A stretch of DNA of 64,000 nucleotides, taken from positions 806,001 to 870,000 of the forward strand of contig NZ_CP012945.1 of the NCBI RefSeq assembly GCF_001402915.1. The letters run 5' to 3'. This document shows, in pieces, positions 24,609-32,605 of this stretch; position 1 is the stretch's first letter; every line of letters begins with the position of its first letter. This DNA is from Devosia sp. A16 (GTDB lineage: Bacteria > Pseudomonadota > Alphaproteobacteria > Rhizobiales > Devosiaceae). The notes below the pieces were generated by a model that saw only the letters and a program-made list of their open reading frames with translations, ran no database searches and was not told the origin of the DNA. A program made the translations under genes and the position numbers.

Positions 24609-25397
24609 ATGGGGCTCGCAGTCGTCAATACGTTCTGGACTGGCCCTCGATTGGGCCCCATCCATGCGGCCTGCCTCCGGTCGTTTGCGACGCAGGGACA
24701 TGTGGTGCGTCTGTTCGCGTATGACGTGCCGGGCGATGTGCCCCCGGGCATCGAAGTTCTTCCAGCCTCGGAAATTCTCCCCTTTGCCGCGGTGCAGAGC
24801 TACGCGAAAGGTAAACATTTCGAGCTTATCTCGGACCTGTTCCGATATCGATTGCTGGCCGCCTCGGCGGGACTATGGGTTGATGCCGATTGCTTCTGCG
24901 TGAGCGGTATCGAGGACGACGACTATATTTTCGGACGGGAAACCTCGCTCGGCCTGAACACTGCGGTTCTCAAACTTCCCGCAGCATCACCGGTTCTGTC
25001 GGCACTTTGCGCCATAACGCCCGGTTTTATCCCGCCATGGGAAACGAGGCGCCGCCGCAACACCTTGCGGCTGCTGCGGATGATCGGCCGCCCCCGTGGG
25101 CTCGAACAGATGACATGGGGAACAGCCGGTCCTGCGGCGTTCACATATTATGCCAGGCAGCACGGCATCTATCATCTCGCCGCACCTTCCGACGTGTTCT
25201 ATCCAATCCACTGGGACCACGCCGAACGGCTATGCCGCGCTGACCTTACCCTGGCGCAACTGACGACGCCGCACACGAAGTCCATTCACCTCTATACCTC
25301 GGTGCTGAAGGATCGGACGTTCCCGAGCCAGCAGCCGGAGCCTGGCTCGCCCCTGGCCCTGCTCGCCGGCCCCGAGCTTGCCGCGGAGGCAGGTTGA
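24609..25397 (+). CDS. Glycosyltransferase with DXD motif (capsular / OCH1-like)
   Basis: A 262-residue protein. It begins VVNTFWTGPRLGPIHAACLR, the usual opening of sugar-transferase families with a DXD motif, and has SDLFRYRLLAASAGLWVDAD near 75-96, where DAD is the nucleotide-sugar/metal site. ERRL-type secretion signals are absent, so it is probably cytoplasmic. The substrate cannot be told. The ATG at 24609 has AGAGAG upstream. It is one of two glycosyltransferases between tail and lysis genes, which fits surface-antigen conversion by a prophage. Confidence 0.75.
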   Translation: MGLAVVNTFWTGPRLGPIHAACLRSFATQGHVVRLFAYDVPGDVPPGIEVLPASEILPFAAVQSYAKGKHFELISDLFRYRLLAASAGLWVDADCFCVSGIEDDDYIFGRETSLGLNTAVLKLPAASPVLSALCAITPGFIPPWETRRRRNTLRLLRMIGRPRGLEQMTWGTAGPAAFTYYARQHGIYHLAAPSDVFYPIHWDHAERLCRADLTLAQLTTPHTKSIHLYTSVLKDRTFPSQQPEPGSPLALLAGPELAAEAG

Positions 25398-25499
25398 CAA
25401 CGTGACGGGGGCCCCGTCCCGCGCGATGGCTTGACGGGAGGTCAATGGTTGGGCACCACAGGTGCACCATCGGCGGGGGGCAATCCAGCCGAGGCCACC

Positions 25500-26399
25500 G
25501 TGCGTCAGATCTATCTCTACGACCGGACGTTCCGGTCGGCGACCGACAACACCCGGACGCCACACACCACCATCGCACCGGCGGCGAGCGCGGTGACCGG
25601 TCCGCTCGTCTCCTGTCTGATGGTCACCCGCGGCGATCTCGGCCGGGTGCATCTGGCGATCGAGCAGTTCAATCGCCAGACCTACGCGCCGCGCGAACTG
25701 GTGATCGTCTGCGACGCGGTGAGCGAAGCACTCGACGCGCTGGTGGGACAAGCCGGCCACAATGTTCGACTGGTGCGGGCCAGCGGTGCGCTCAGCCTCG
25801 GAGAATTGCGGAACCTGAGCGTGGCCGAGGCGCAGGGCGATCTCGTCTGCCAATGGGACGACGACGATCTCTACAGCGCAGACCGCATCGCGCATGGCGT
25901 GGGCGCGCTGTTGCAGGTGGGAGCAGACGCGCTGTTCCTGCGCCAGTGGTTCATGTGGTGCCCGGCGCAGCAGGTTCTCGTCCTCTCCCGCTCGCGGATG
26001 TGGGAAGGTTCGATGATCGCCCGCAAGGCAGCGCTCGCGTCCTACCCCGCCCTGTCGCGCGAAGAAGACACCAGAATGGTGGACGCCATGGTGCCGAGGT
26101 CGTCGATCGCGTTGCTCGATGATCCGCTGTCCTACTGCTACTGCATCCACGGGCAGAACACCTCGCCCGGCGACCATATGCAGGTGCTCATCGACACCAC
26201 GAGGCCGCGCTTCCGCTACGCCGAAGGGGTCGCCGCCTTCGCGGCGAACTTCGCCTTCGCGAGCCACCCTGCACTCGGCCGGGGCGAGGCCGAACGGATC
26301 ATCGGCTCGGCGAGCCCGAGAGGTATCAGGCGCGAGGCGAGGCGACTGCGGCTCTATACGACGTTCAGCCCGCTCATCCGTCGGTTCCGGGGGACCTAG
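25500..26399 (+). CDS. Glycosyltransferase family 2 protein
   Basis: A 299-residue GT-A type enzyme. LVSCLMVTRGDLGRVHLAIE and APRELVIVCDAVSE are the first strands; CQWDDDDLYSADRI carries the DXD-type metal site. The rest follows the usual GT2 layout, with EEDTRMVDAM as a probable catalytic-base region. The GTG at 25500 has GAGG five bases before it; a TTG at 25431 is possible. It probably acts with the preceding transferase on a cell-surface polysaccharide or lipopolysaccharide. Confidence 0.75.
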   Translation: MRQIYLYDRTFRSATDNTRTPHTTIAPAASAVTGPLVSCLMVTRGDLGRVHLAIEQFNRQTYAPRELVIVCDAVSEALDALVGQAGHNVRLVRASGALSLGELRNLSVAEAQGDLVCQWDDDDLYSADRIAHGVGALLQVGADALFLRQWFMWCPAQQVLVLSRSRMWEGSMIARKAALASYPALSREEDTRMVDAMVPRSSIALLDDPLSYCYCIHGQNTSPGDHMQVLIDTTRPRFRYAEGVAAFAANFAFASHPALGRGEAERIIGSASPRGIRREARRLRLYTTFSPLIRRFRGT

Positions 26400-26585
26400 G
26401 CGCCCCTATCCACTCGCGGCAGGTCGGACGGCTTGTGGACTGACCGCTTTTTGCTCTGAACCCATGCTCCTCGCCGTGCGGCGGTTCCACCAGATTGTCT
26501 GAAACACGGATCGGCCAGGCGGGCTTCTGTCCGCGCTCGAGCTGACGCGCTTCGCGCTTCTTTCTCACATCCCCGGAGATCTCCC

Positions 26586-27290
26586 ATGCCTTCCAACGTG
26601 CCCGCGGGCGCGGCGATACTGCTTGACTTCATCGCCAGGCTCGAAACCAACCGCCAGGGCCAGGCGGCCTATGAAACCATTATCGGCTATCGCAACGAAA
26701 AGCCCGGCTGCTTGCCCAGGCCGATCACCGAGATGACGCTCGAGGAGTTGCTGGCCGAGCAGAAGCGCTGGGTGAAGAGCCTCAGGGCACCGAGCGGCGC
26801 TGCCGGCCGCTACCAGATCATCCGCCCGACCTTGCTGAGCCTCATCGCCGAGCTTGGCGTGCCGCTGAGCGCGACCTTTTCGCCCGAGCTGCAGGATCGC
26901 TTCGGCCTGGCGCTGCTCGAGCGGCGCGGCTGGAGCCGGTTCGTCGCCGGGACCTTGCAGCTGCGCGACTTCGGCAACCGCCTGGCGCGCGAATGGGCGA
27001 GCTTTCCGGTGCTCGCCGACCAGCAGGGCGCGCATCGCGCCGTAAAGCGCGGCGAAAGCTACTACGCCGGCGACGGCATTAACGCCTCGCTGGCGAGGGC
27101 CGCCGATGCCGAAGCGGTGCTGGCTAAAGCGCTGGACGCAACGACCCGCCCCGAGCCTCCCGCCCCTGTGGCCCCGACCGTCCCTGCACCTGAGCCGCGC
27201 AACGGCGGCATCGCCGGCTGGCTGCTCCTCGCGCTGGTCGTCGCGGCGGCGTTCGGCTGGGCCGCTCTCAGCATCCCGCTCCCGTTCTGA
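26586..27290 (+). CDS. Phage endolysin, lysozyme-like, with C-terminal membrane anchor
   Basis: A 234-residue protein. Residues about 8-150 have the lambda-R/lysozyme-like pattern: LLDFIARLETNRQGQAAYET with candidate catalytic Glu20, then SGAAGRYQIIRPTL and LQDRFGLALLERRGW. A proline/alanine linker (about 182-203) leads to a hydrophobic segment at about 207-226. The C-terminal membrane span is unusual for a soluble endolysin and may tether or time it. The ATG follows CCGGAGA. It cleaves peptidoglycan for lysis, together with the small membrane proteins downstream. Confidence 0.7.
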   Translation: MPSNVPAGAAILLDFIARLETNRQGQAAYETIIGYRNEKPGCLPRPITEMTLEELLAEQKRWVKSLRAPSGAAGRYQIIRPTLLSLIAELGVPLSATFSPELQDRFGLALLERRGWSRFVAGTLQLRDFGNRLAREWASFPVLADQQGAHRAVKRGESYYAGDGINASLARAADAEAVLAKALDATTRPEPPAPVAPTVPAPEPRNGGIAGWLLLALVVAAAFGWAALSIPLPF

Positions 27291-27300
27291 GGAAATCGAA

Positions 27301-27663
27301 ATGACTGCACTGTTCTCATCCGTCGTCCTCCATTGGTGGCTGCGCCGCATCCTCGAACTCGGGCCGCTCGTCTCCGGCGCGCTGTCGTGGTTCCTGAACC
27401 AGCCGCCCGAGGTGCAGCAGACGCTTCTCGCCATCCTTGAGGGCAACTGGGCCACCGTGACGCTCGGCACCATCGTCACCATCGGCGGCTACATCTGGTC
27501 GTTCATCAGCACCCGGCGCAACCAGGTGACGATCGACGGCCAGCAGGTCCCCTTGCAGCAGATTCCGCAGAAGGTGGCCGTCGAGGAGATCGCCCGCACC
27601 GCCATCCTCAAGCGCAGCCGCACCCTCGCCGACCTCCTCGCCGAAAAGCTGGGGCGGCGCTGA
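27301..27663 (+). CDS. Membrane protein of the lysis cassette, possible holin
   Basis: A 120-residue protein with a short N-terminal hydrophobic zone (about 14-35), a span at about 52-71 (VTLGTIVTIGGYIWSFIST) and a charged C-terminal helix. It lies ten bases after the endolysin gene and overlaps the next start (TGATG). Size and position fit a holin or holin regulator. The ATG has GAGGAAAT upstream. Confidence 0.55.
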   Translation: MTALFSSVVLHWWLRRILELGPLVSGALSWFLNQPPEVQQTLLAILEGNWATVTLGTIVTIGGYIWSFISTRRNQVTIDGQQVPLQQIPQKVAVEEIARTAILKRSRTLADLLAEKLGRR

Positions 27664-27896
27664 TGGCCGGCCCCCGCTTCGACCTCACCATCAATCTCGG
27701 CCACATCATCACCTTCGGCGGCCTGCTGGTTACCATGGCGATCGGCTGGGCCACCTTCGACGGGCGGCTGCGCGCCGTCGAGAAGACGCTCGAAACCGCC
27801 ACCGCCACGCTGGTCGAACAGGTCCGGCAGGGCGCCGAACTGTCCGCGGTTTCGGCGCGCGTCGATCGGCTGGAGCGCCTGGCGGAGATGCGCTGA
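27663..27896 (+). CDS. Small membrane protein with coiled coil, lysis cassette
   Basis: A 77-residue protein with one span at about 12-31 (LGHIITFGGLLVTMAIGWAT) and a helical heptad-like tail (36-75). This shape resembles phage holin-associated or i-spanin-like proteins. It is translationally coupled to the previous gene and is the last gene of the phage late cluster. Confidence 0.55.
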   Translation: MAGPRFDLTINLGHIITFGGLLVTMAIGWATFDGRLRAVEKTLETATATLVEQVRQGAELSAVSARVDRLERLAEMR

Positions 27897-27975
27897 GCAC
27901 CCGCCGCTTAAGTTCGGAACCGGATCTTACCTCACAAGTTGTCGATGCCGAGGGCAACAAGAGGAGAAGAACACC

Positions 27976-28413
27976 GTGAACAAGATTGCCACTCTGATGA
28001 TCGCCGTCGCCCTGGCGAGCAGCCCGTTTGCCGCCGTGGCGCAGGATGCCAAGGCAACGACCAGCACCAGCACCTCGACGGACGCCATGGCGAGCGGGAG
28101 CGTGAACTACGGCTCGCTCATCTCGAGCCTCAATGCGGGGAAGATGGCCGACCTGGGCACCTACACCCCAACCTCGAAGGTGAGCTGCGTGAAGGTGTCG
28201 ACATTGAAGGGGGACGCCTCGGCTGACCTCAAGGCGCTGGATAACGCCCTGAGCAAGAACGCCGCCCAGGTGGCGAGCCTCAAGACCTCGATCGAGGGCA
28301 ACGCCGACCTCAAGACCAAGCTCGAAACCAGCAGCTGCCCGATCGACAAGATCGTCGCCGTGACCACGGAAGCGGACGGCTCGTTCACCGTCTTCGTCGA
28401 CGACCGCAGCTGA
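27976..28413 (+). CDS. Secreted hypothetical protein, 145 residues
   Basis: The GTG at 27976 follows GAGGAGAAG. Residues 1-22 are a signal peptide ending AVA before QD. A Thr/Ser-rich stretch follows, then a helical domain with two cysteines (in KVSCVKV and SSCPIDK) that may form a disulfide. It is probably a periplasmic host protein at the right edge of the phage cluster; the family is not recognised. Confidence 0.6.
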   Translation: MNKIATLMIAVALASSPFAAVAQDAKATTSTSTSTDAMASGSVNYGSLISSLNAGKMADLGTYTPTSKVSCVKVSTLKGDASADLKALDNALSKNAAQVASLKTSIEGNADLKTKLETSSCPIDKIVAVTTEADGSFTVFVDDRS

Positions 28414-28461
28414 GTGTTTCAGGCCGCTCCTGAACGGACAGCCGGCTGATCGGCGCACCGG

Positions 28462-28493
28462 AGCCCCGCCCTCCCCGAGGTCGGGGCTTCTTG
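28462..28493 (+). terminator. Rho-independent terminator after the secreted protein gene
   Basis: AGCCCCG (28462-28468) pairs with CGGGGCT (28482-28488), followed by TCTTGCT. It lies about 50 bases after the stop at 28413. Confidence 0.5.
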
Positions 28494-28614
28494 CTATCCG
28501 CTGCCTCCCCCCGAAGCCCGGCCGGCCAGCGCGCATCCCAGATGGAACCAACCGCTTCTACGCACATTGATGGGGCAAGGTGAAGCGCCCCCAAGAACGC
28601 GAAGCCTCGATCTC

Positions 28615-28647
28615 GGGCCCCGGCCGCCACAGGCGCCGGGGCCTTTT
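28615..28647 (+). terminator. Second hairpin with T-tract, probable terminator
   Basis: GGCCCCGG (28616-28623) pairs perfectly with CCGGGGCC (28636-28643), followed by TTTT (28644-28647). It reads as a plus-strand terminator and could also close the minus-strand gene ending at 28682 as a weaker bidirectional hairpin. Confidence 0.55.
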
Positions 28648-28681
28648 GCTGCGCGCCGCTCGAACCGGCCACCCATCGCGG

Positions 28682-29305
28682 CTAAGCGGGCGCGATCGGC
28701 CCGCGGGTTGCGGCGCGCCGGCCGAAGCGCCGGCGCCAGGCGCCTGCCGCCCCTGCTCTCAGGCGATCGAGCGGGCCGATGCGGAAGGGCGCGAGCAGCG
28801 CGTCCCACACCTCGGCGCTGCCGGTCCAATCGCCCACCGCGCCTTCCGGCGGTTCGGCCACGAGGTGGAAGGTGAGGCGCGGATTGTAGCGTGAGACCGC
28901 CGCGCGCACTCCGGCGACGACCTCGCCCGGCACCGGCCGGCTGAACACCAGCAGCAGCGGGCCGCGGCCTCTGAGGCGCGACCGGGTCCTGCGGCAGAGA
29001 TGCTCGTGCCGGGCCCGCGCCGCCGGGTAATGCGCGTCGAGCTCCGCCGCCGTGAGCCCCCGCGGAAACTCGTGTTGATGCGAGGTGCGGTAGCGCGCGT
29101 TCCACACCACCCCCTCCTTCACCACCAGGTCCTCACGCTCGAACAGGCCAGCGAAATCCTGGCGCAGGTAGCACTGGAGCGCCTCGGGCGGCGTCACCTG
29201 CCAATCGAACACCCCGCTCGGCGAGGCATCCCCGAAGACACGCAGCAAGTGATGCTTGCCCCGGCAGTTCGGCCCCAGACTGATCGCCGCGCGGACCCTT
29301 TGCAT
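28682..29305 (-). CDS. DUF1796-like putative cysteine peptidase
   Basis: A 207-residue protein. ISLGPNCRGKHHLLRVFGD then SPSGVFDWQVTPPEALQCYL fits the DUF1796 pattern (SLG-x-x-C at the start, FDW and an S-x-x-FDW motif next), proposed to be papain-like with Cys near residue 14. HQHEFPRGLTAAE supplies candidate histidines. The reaction and substrate are unknown. The ATG at 29305 is chosen over a TTG at 29341. Such genes often accompany glycosyltransferases. Confidence 0.55.
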   Translation of the reverse strand: MQRVRAAISLGPNCRGKHHLLRVFGDASPSGVFDWQVTPPEALQCYLRQDFAGLFEREDLVVKEGVVWNARYRTSHQHEFPRGLTAAELDAHYPAARARHEHLCRRTRSRLRGRGPLLLVFSRPVPGEVVAGVRAAVSRYNPRLTFHLVAEPPEGAVGDWTGSAEVWDALLAPFRIGPLDRLRAGAAGAWRRRFGRRAATRGPIAPA

Positions 29306-29356
29306 GCGGCCGAACCTGACATGGCGTGGCCGGCACGGCAATCGGCGGCACGCGGC

Positions 29357-29920
29357 TCAGCGGGGCGGCTTCTCCAGCATGGCGACGATCTGCAGCGTGC
29401 GCGCCTTCAGCCGGTAGCCATAGCGGGCATCGGGATATCGCGGCATCGGAAAACGCAGCATGGCGGCGAGCATGGCCGCATCGCCAAAGCCGAGCTGTTC
29501 GAGGTCGATATCGAGGCGGGCGGCGGCGCGCTGGATGCCGGCGGCGTTCCAGCCGAAATCGGCGATGCTCAGATAGGCCCAAAGGCAATCGGGCTTGGAG
29601 ACCTGCCGCGCCAGCCCCAGCGCCAGCAGCACTTCGCTCGCCTCGCTCGACAAGACGCCCTCGCGCGGCCAGCGCACCATGCGGACCAGCCGCTGCTCGA
29701 TGCTCGGACGAACCCGGGTATCGCGACGCCGCACCCGCCGCCAGGCGTTGCGCAAGCCTTCGCGGGCATCGATTCCGGCATGTCTGCGATAGCGGGGGTC
29801 CTCGGCCAGCACCACCGCACGTGCAATCAGCTCGCCCCACTCGTTCGCGGGCCGGGGATGCAGTTCCAGGATCCGTTCGACCGCATCGACGATGAGCTCG
29901 AGCTCTCGCCAGCGGAGCAT
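29357..29920 (-). CDS. Hypothetical protein, 187 residues
   Basis: A soluble, arginine-rich protein starting MLRWRELELIVDAVERILEL, with the middle segment ALGLARQVSKPDCLWAYLSI and an ending KARTLQIVAMLEKPPR. The ATG at 29920 follows GAGGGGC. It precedes the DUF1796-like gene by 51 bases, so the two may form an operon. No family recognised. The 199-base gap to the response regulator holds its promoter region and CTAAC repeats. Confidence 0.5.
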   Translation of the reverse strand: MLRWRELELIVDAVERILELHPRPANEWGELIARAVVLAEDPRYRRHAGIDAREGLRNAWRRVRRRDTRVRPSIEQRLVRMVRWPREGVLSSEASEVLLALGLARQVSKPDCLWAYLSIADFGWNAAGIQRAAARLDIDLEQLGFGDAAMLAAMLRFPMPRYPDARYGYRLKARTLQIVAMLEKPPR

Positions 29921-30065
29921 GCGCCTGCCCCTCGTCCTCACTCTCCCCCGCGCCGCAATACTGGCCGTGGCCGCAGGATTTGCCAAGCCGGCATTTGCAT
30001 CTGGACGCCGCCGGCGCTTCCCCCGGCCCACCGCAAGAGGGTCCCCGCCGCTCCGCAAAAACGCT

Positions 30066-30081
30066 CTAACGCCGCCCTAAC
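30066..30081 (+). promoter_or_regulatory. CTAAC direct repeats (11-bp period) before the response regulator gene
   Basis: CTAAC at 30066-30070 and again at 30077-30081, 39 bases before the start at 30120. The same motif and period recur before the exporter operon (32073-32088). OmpR-type regulators bind direct repeats with about this spacing, so this is a candidate autoregulatory site. Confidence 0.45.
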
Positions 30082-30119
30082 ACGGCGTAGGCTAGTGACG
30101 GGCGCCGGAGGGATTTGGT

Positions 30120-30776
30120 TTGCGCGTATTGGTGGTTGAAGATGAGCGGCAGCTGGCGGATTCGATCGCCGAAGGCCTGCGCCTCCATGCCATGGCGGTG
30201 GATGTCGCCTATGACGGGGCCGCCGGGCTCGATCGGGCGCTGGTCAACGAGTACGACGTGCTGGTGCTCGATCGCGATATCCCGCTGGTGTCAGGCGACG
30301 AGGTCTGCGCCACGCTGGTCGAAAGCCATTCCCCTACCCGCATCCTGATGCTCACCGCCGCCACCGCCGTGGCGCAGCGGGTGGCCGGGCTCGGGCTCGG
30401 CGCCGACGATTACCTCACCAAGCCCTTCGCCTTTGCCGAGCTGGTGGCCCGCGTGCAGGCGCTTGGCCGCCGCGCCCGGCCGGCCATCCCGCCGGTGCTC
30501 GAGCGCTCCGGCCTGCGCCTCGATCCGCATCGCCGCAGCGTCGCCCGTGACGGGCGGCCGGTGGAGCTGTCGAAAAAGGAGTTCGCCGTGCTCAAGGAGC
30601 TGCTGCGTGCCGATGGCGGCGTCGTCTCGGCGGAGCAGTTGCTCGAGAAGGCCTGGGACGAACAGATCGACCCGTTCTCGGGGGTCGTGCGTTTCACCGT
30701 GATGAACGTGCGGAAGAAACTCGGCGAGCCGCAGCTGATCGAAACGGTGCCGGGCGTGGGGTACCGGCTCAAATGA
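30120..30776 (+). CDS. Two-component response regulator, OmpR/PhoB family
   Basis: A 218-residue regulator. The receiver domain (1-112) has the acidic pair Glu7/Asp8, phospho-acceptor Asp51 (VLVLDRDIP), Thr79 in MLTA and Lys101 (LTKPF). The winged-helix domain (about 125-218) ends FTVMNVRKKLGEPQLIETVPGVGYRL, typical of OmpR-type effectors. The start is a TTG at 30120 with GGAGGG upstream. The stop overlaps the kinase start (ATGA). It probably controls the exporter operon downstream. Confidence 0.9.
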   Translation: MRVLVVEDERQLADSIAEGLRLHAMAVDVAYDGAAGLDRALVNEYDVLVLDRDIPLVSGDEVCATLVESHSPTRILMLTAATAVAQRVAGLGLGADDYLTKPFAFAELVARVQALGRRARPAIPPVLERSGLRLDPHRRSVARDGRPVELSKKEFAVLKELLRADGGVVSAEQLLEKAWDEQIDPFSGVVRFTVMNVRKKLGEPQLIETVPGVGYRLK

Positions 30777-32032
30777 CGCGGCTCCTCAAATTCCTCGGCT
30801 TTCCCTGGACCATCCGCACCCGGCTGAGCCTGCTCTATGCCGGCGCCTTCTTCGTCGCCGGGGTGGCGCTGATCGTCGCCATCTACCTTTATCTCGGCGT
30901 GGTGCTCGACCGGCAGTTCAGCATCCGGCTGGTCAACGACGCCGCTCCGGGGGCCGAGGGCCAGATGGGGGCGCCGGGCGTGCTGCCGCCGCGCGAGCTG
31001 ATGGACGAGGCGGGGCGCATCAGCGTGCTGGTCCGGCAGGCCCGGCTGAACACGCTCGACACCATGCTGATGGTGTCCCTGGCGCTGGTCGGCTTTCTCA
31101 CCGTGCTCGCCGGCCTCATCGGCTGGCTGGTGGCGGGCCAGGCGCTGCGCCCGCTGCGCGACATCACCGCCACGGCACGACGGGTGGCCGACCGGAGCCT
31201 GCATGAACGGATCGCGCTCGATGGCCCCAAGGACGAGATCCGGGATCTCGCCGATACGCTCGATCAGATGCTGGAGCGGCTCGACCGCTCCTTCGACAGC
31301 CAGCGCCGTTTCGTCGCCAATGCCAGCCATGAGCTGCGCACCCCGCTCACCATCACCCGCACGCTGATCGAGGTAGCGCTGCTCGAGGCCGGCGCGGACG
31401 ACAAGCTGCGCCAGCTCGGCACCACGCTGCTCGCCGTCAACCAGCGCCACGAGAAGCTGACCGATGGGTTGCTGACCCTCGCCAGCAGCGAGCAGCGCGG
31501 CGATTTCCATCCGGTCGGGCTCAGCGACATTGCCGGCCATCTCGTCACCGAACTCCGCCCCATCGCCGACAAGGCCGGCGTGCGGCTCGAAACCGCCTTG
31601 CAGCCGGGCATGGTGGAAGGCGACGCCTTCCTCATCGAGCGGCTGATCCAGAACCTTCTCGAAAATGCCATCCAGTACAATCTCGGTGAGAACGGCTGGG
31701 TCCGGGTGAGCACCGCCGTGAGCGGCAAAGCCGTGGAACTCACGGTCGAAAACACCGGCCCGGTGGTGCCGGGCTATGAGGTTCCCGGGCTGTTCGAACC
31801 GTTCCGCCGGCTCGCCTCCACCGAGCGCCTCGCCGGCACTGGCCGCGCCCCGATCACCCGCGGCGCTGGCCTCGGCCTCTCCATCGTCCGCTCGGTCGCC
31901 CAGACCCATGGCGGCGCGGCGGAGGCAACGCCGCGTGAGGACGGGGGGCTGGTGGTGCAGGTACGGTTTCCGGCGGCGGGCTCGCATCTGGGCAACATCG
32001 AGCCGCAAACTCGGCACCCACCTTCCCCTTGA
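30773..32032 (+). CDS. Sensor histidine kinase
   Basis: A 419-residue inner-membrane kinase with spans at about 20-45 and 97-122 bounding a short periplasmic loop of about 50 residues, then a HAMP region (about 122-175). The dimerisation helix carries His186 in ANASHELRTPLT. N-box NLLENAIQYN and G-box GAGLGLSIV complete the ATPase domain. The small sensor loop suggests detection of membrane-close or envelope-active compounds. It is coupled to the regulator gene. Confidence 0.9.
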   Translation: MTRLLKFLGFPWTIRTRLSLLYAGAFFVAGVALIVAIYLYLGVVLDRQFSIRLVNDAAPGAEGQMGAPGVLPPRELMDEAGRISVLVRQARLNTLDTMLMVSLALVGFLTVLAGLIGWLVAGQALRPLRDITATARRVADRSLHERIALDGPKDEIRDLADTLDQMLERLDRSFDSQRRFVANASHELRTPLTITRTLIEVALLEAGADDKLRQLGTTLLAVNQRHEKLTDGLLTLASSEQRGDFHPVGLSDIAGHLVTELRPIADKAGVRLETALQPGMVEGDAFLIERLIQNLLENAIQYNLGENGWVRVSTAVSGKAVELTVENTGPVVPGYEVPGLFEPFRRLASTERLAGTGRAPITRGAGLGLSIVRSVAQTHGGAAEATPREDGGLVVQVRFPAAGSHLGNIEPQTRHPPSP

Positions 32033-32064
32033 TGGGGAGGTGGGCATCGCGTCTGTGGCGAGCC

Positions 32065-32088
32065 CTAACCACCTAACACCCATCTAAT
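32065..32088 (+). promoter_or_regulatory. CTAAC repeats before the export operon
   Basis: CTAAC at 32065 and 32073, and CTAAT at 32084; the last two are 11 bases apart as in the regulator's own promoter region. They end 47 bases before the start at 32135. They are the likely sites for the adjacent OmpR-type regulator. Confidence 0.45.
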
Positions 32089-32134
32089 ACCCAATCTCGT
32101 ACGTCCGTCTCACCCCAACGACGGAGACGCGACG

Positions 32135-32605
32135 ATGCTCACTCGAGCTTTACTTCCCTTGGCCCTCGCCGGCCTGCTGCTTGCGGCGCCTGCTACGGCG
32201 CTGGCCCAGCAGCCGACCGATGATGACGATGCCGCCCTCGCCTATGCCAAGTGCATGCGGGACAACGGCTATGCCGAGTTCCCCGATCCGACGCCCGGCG
32301 AGGGTATGCGCTTCCTCATCACCCCCGGCGGTGCTGCCCGCTTCGAGAAGGCTGCCACGGCCTGCCGGGCGCTTGCGCCGGCCGGGCTGCGCGACGACGG
32401 CGTCACCCCCGAGCAGCTCGATGGGCTGCTGAAGCTCGCCCAATGCGTGCGGGACAATGGCCTGCCCAATTTCCCCGACCCCGGCGCCGACGGCCGCTTC
32501 GATGTGACGAGGATCGGCGCCGGCCCGGACGATCCCAAGCTCAAGGCGGCAATGGGCGCCTGCCGCGACCTGAGCCGCGGCGCCCGGATCATGATCGGCG
32601 GATGA
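32135..32605 (+). CDS. Secreted protein with two CMRDNG-type repeats
   Basis: A 156-residue exported protein with a signal peptide to about residue 24 (ALA before QQ). Two related units follow: KCMRDNGYAEFPDP with a later Cys in TACRAL, and QCVRDNGLPNFPDP with GACRDL. Each probably holds one disulfide. Proteins with this C-(M/V)-R-x-(N/H)-G-x-x-x-FPDP motif are known beside ABC export operons, mainly in actinobacteria. Coupled to the adaptor gene by ATGA, so it is probably an envelope partner of this exporter. Confidence 0.65.
   Translation: MLTRALLPLALAGLLLAAPATALAQQPTDDDDAALAYAKCMRDNGYAEFPDPTPGEGMRFLITPGGAARFEKAATACRALAPAGLRDDGVTPEQLDGLLKLAQCVRDNGLPNFPDPGADGRFDVTRIGAGPDDPKLKAAMGACRDLSRGARIMIGG

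Noticed and set aside
29921-30119. A further small gene before the response regulator
   Set aside because: Short frames here lack ribosome sites; the stretch is better explained as a promoter region with CTAAC repeats and the TTG start of the regulator.
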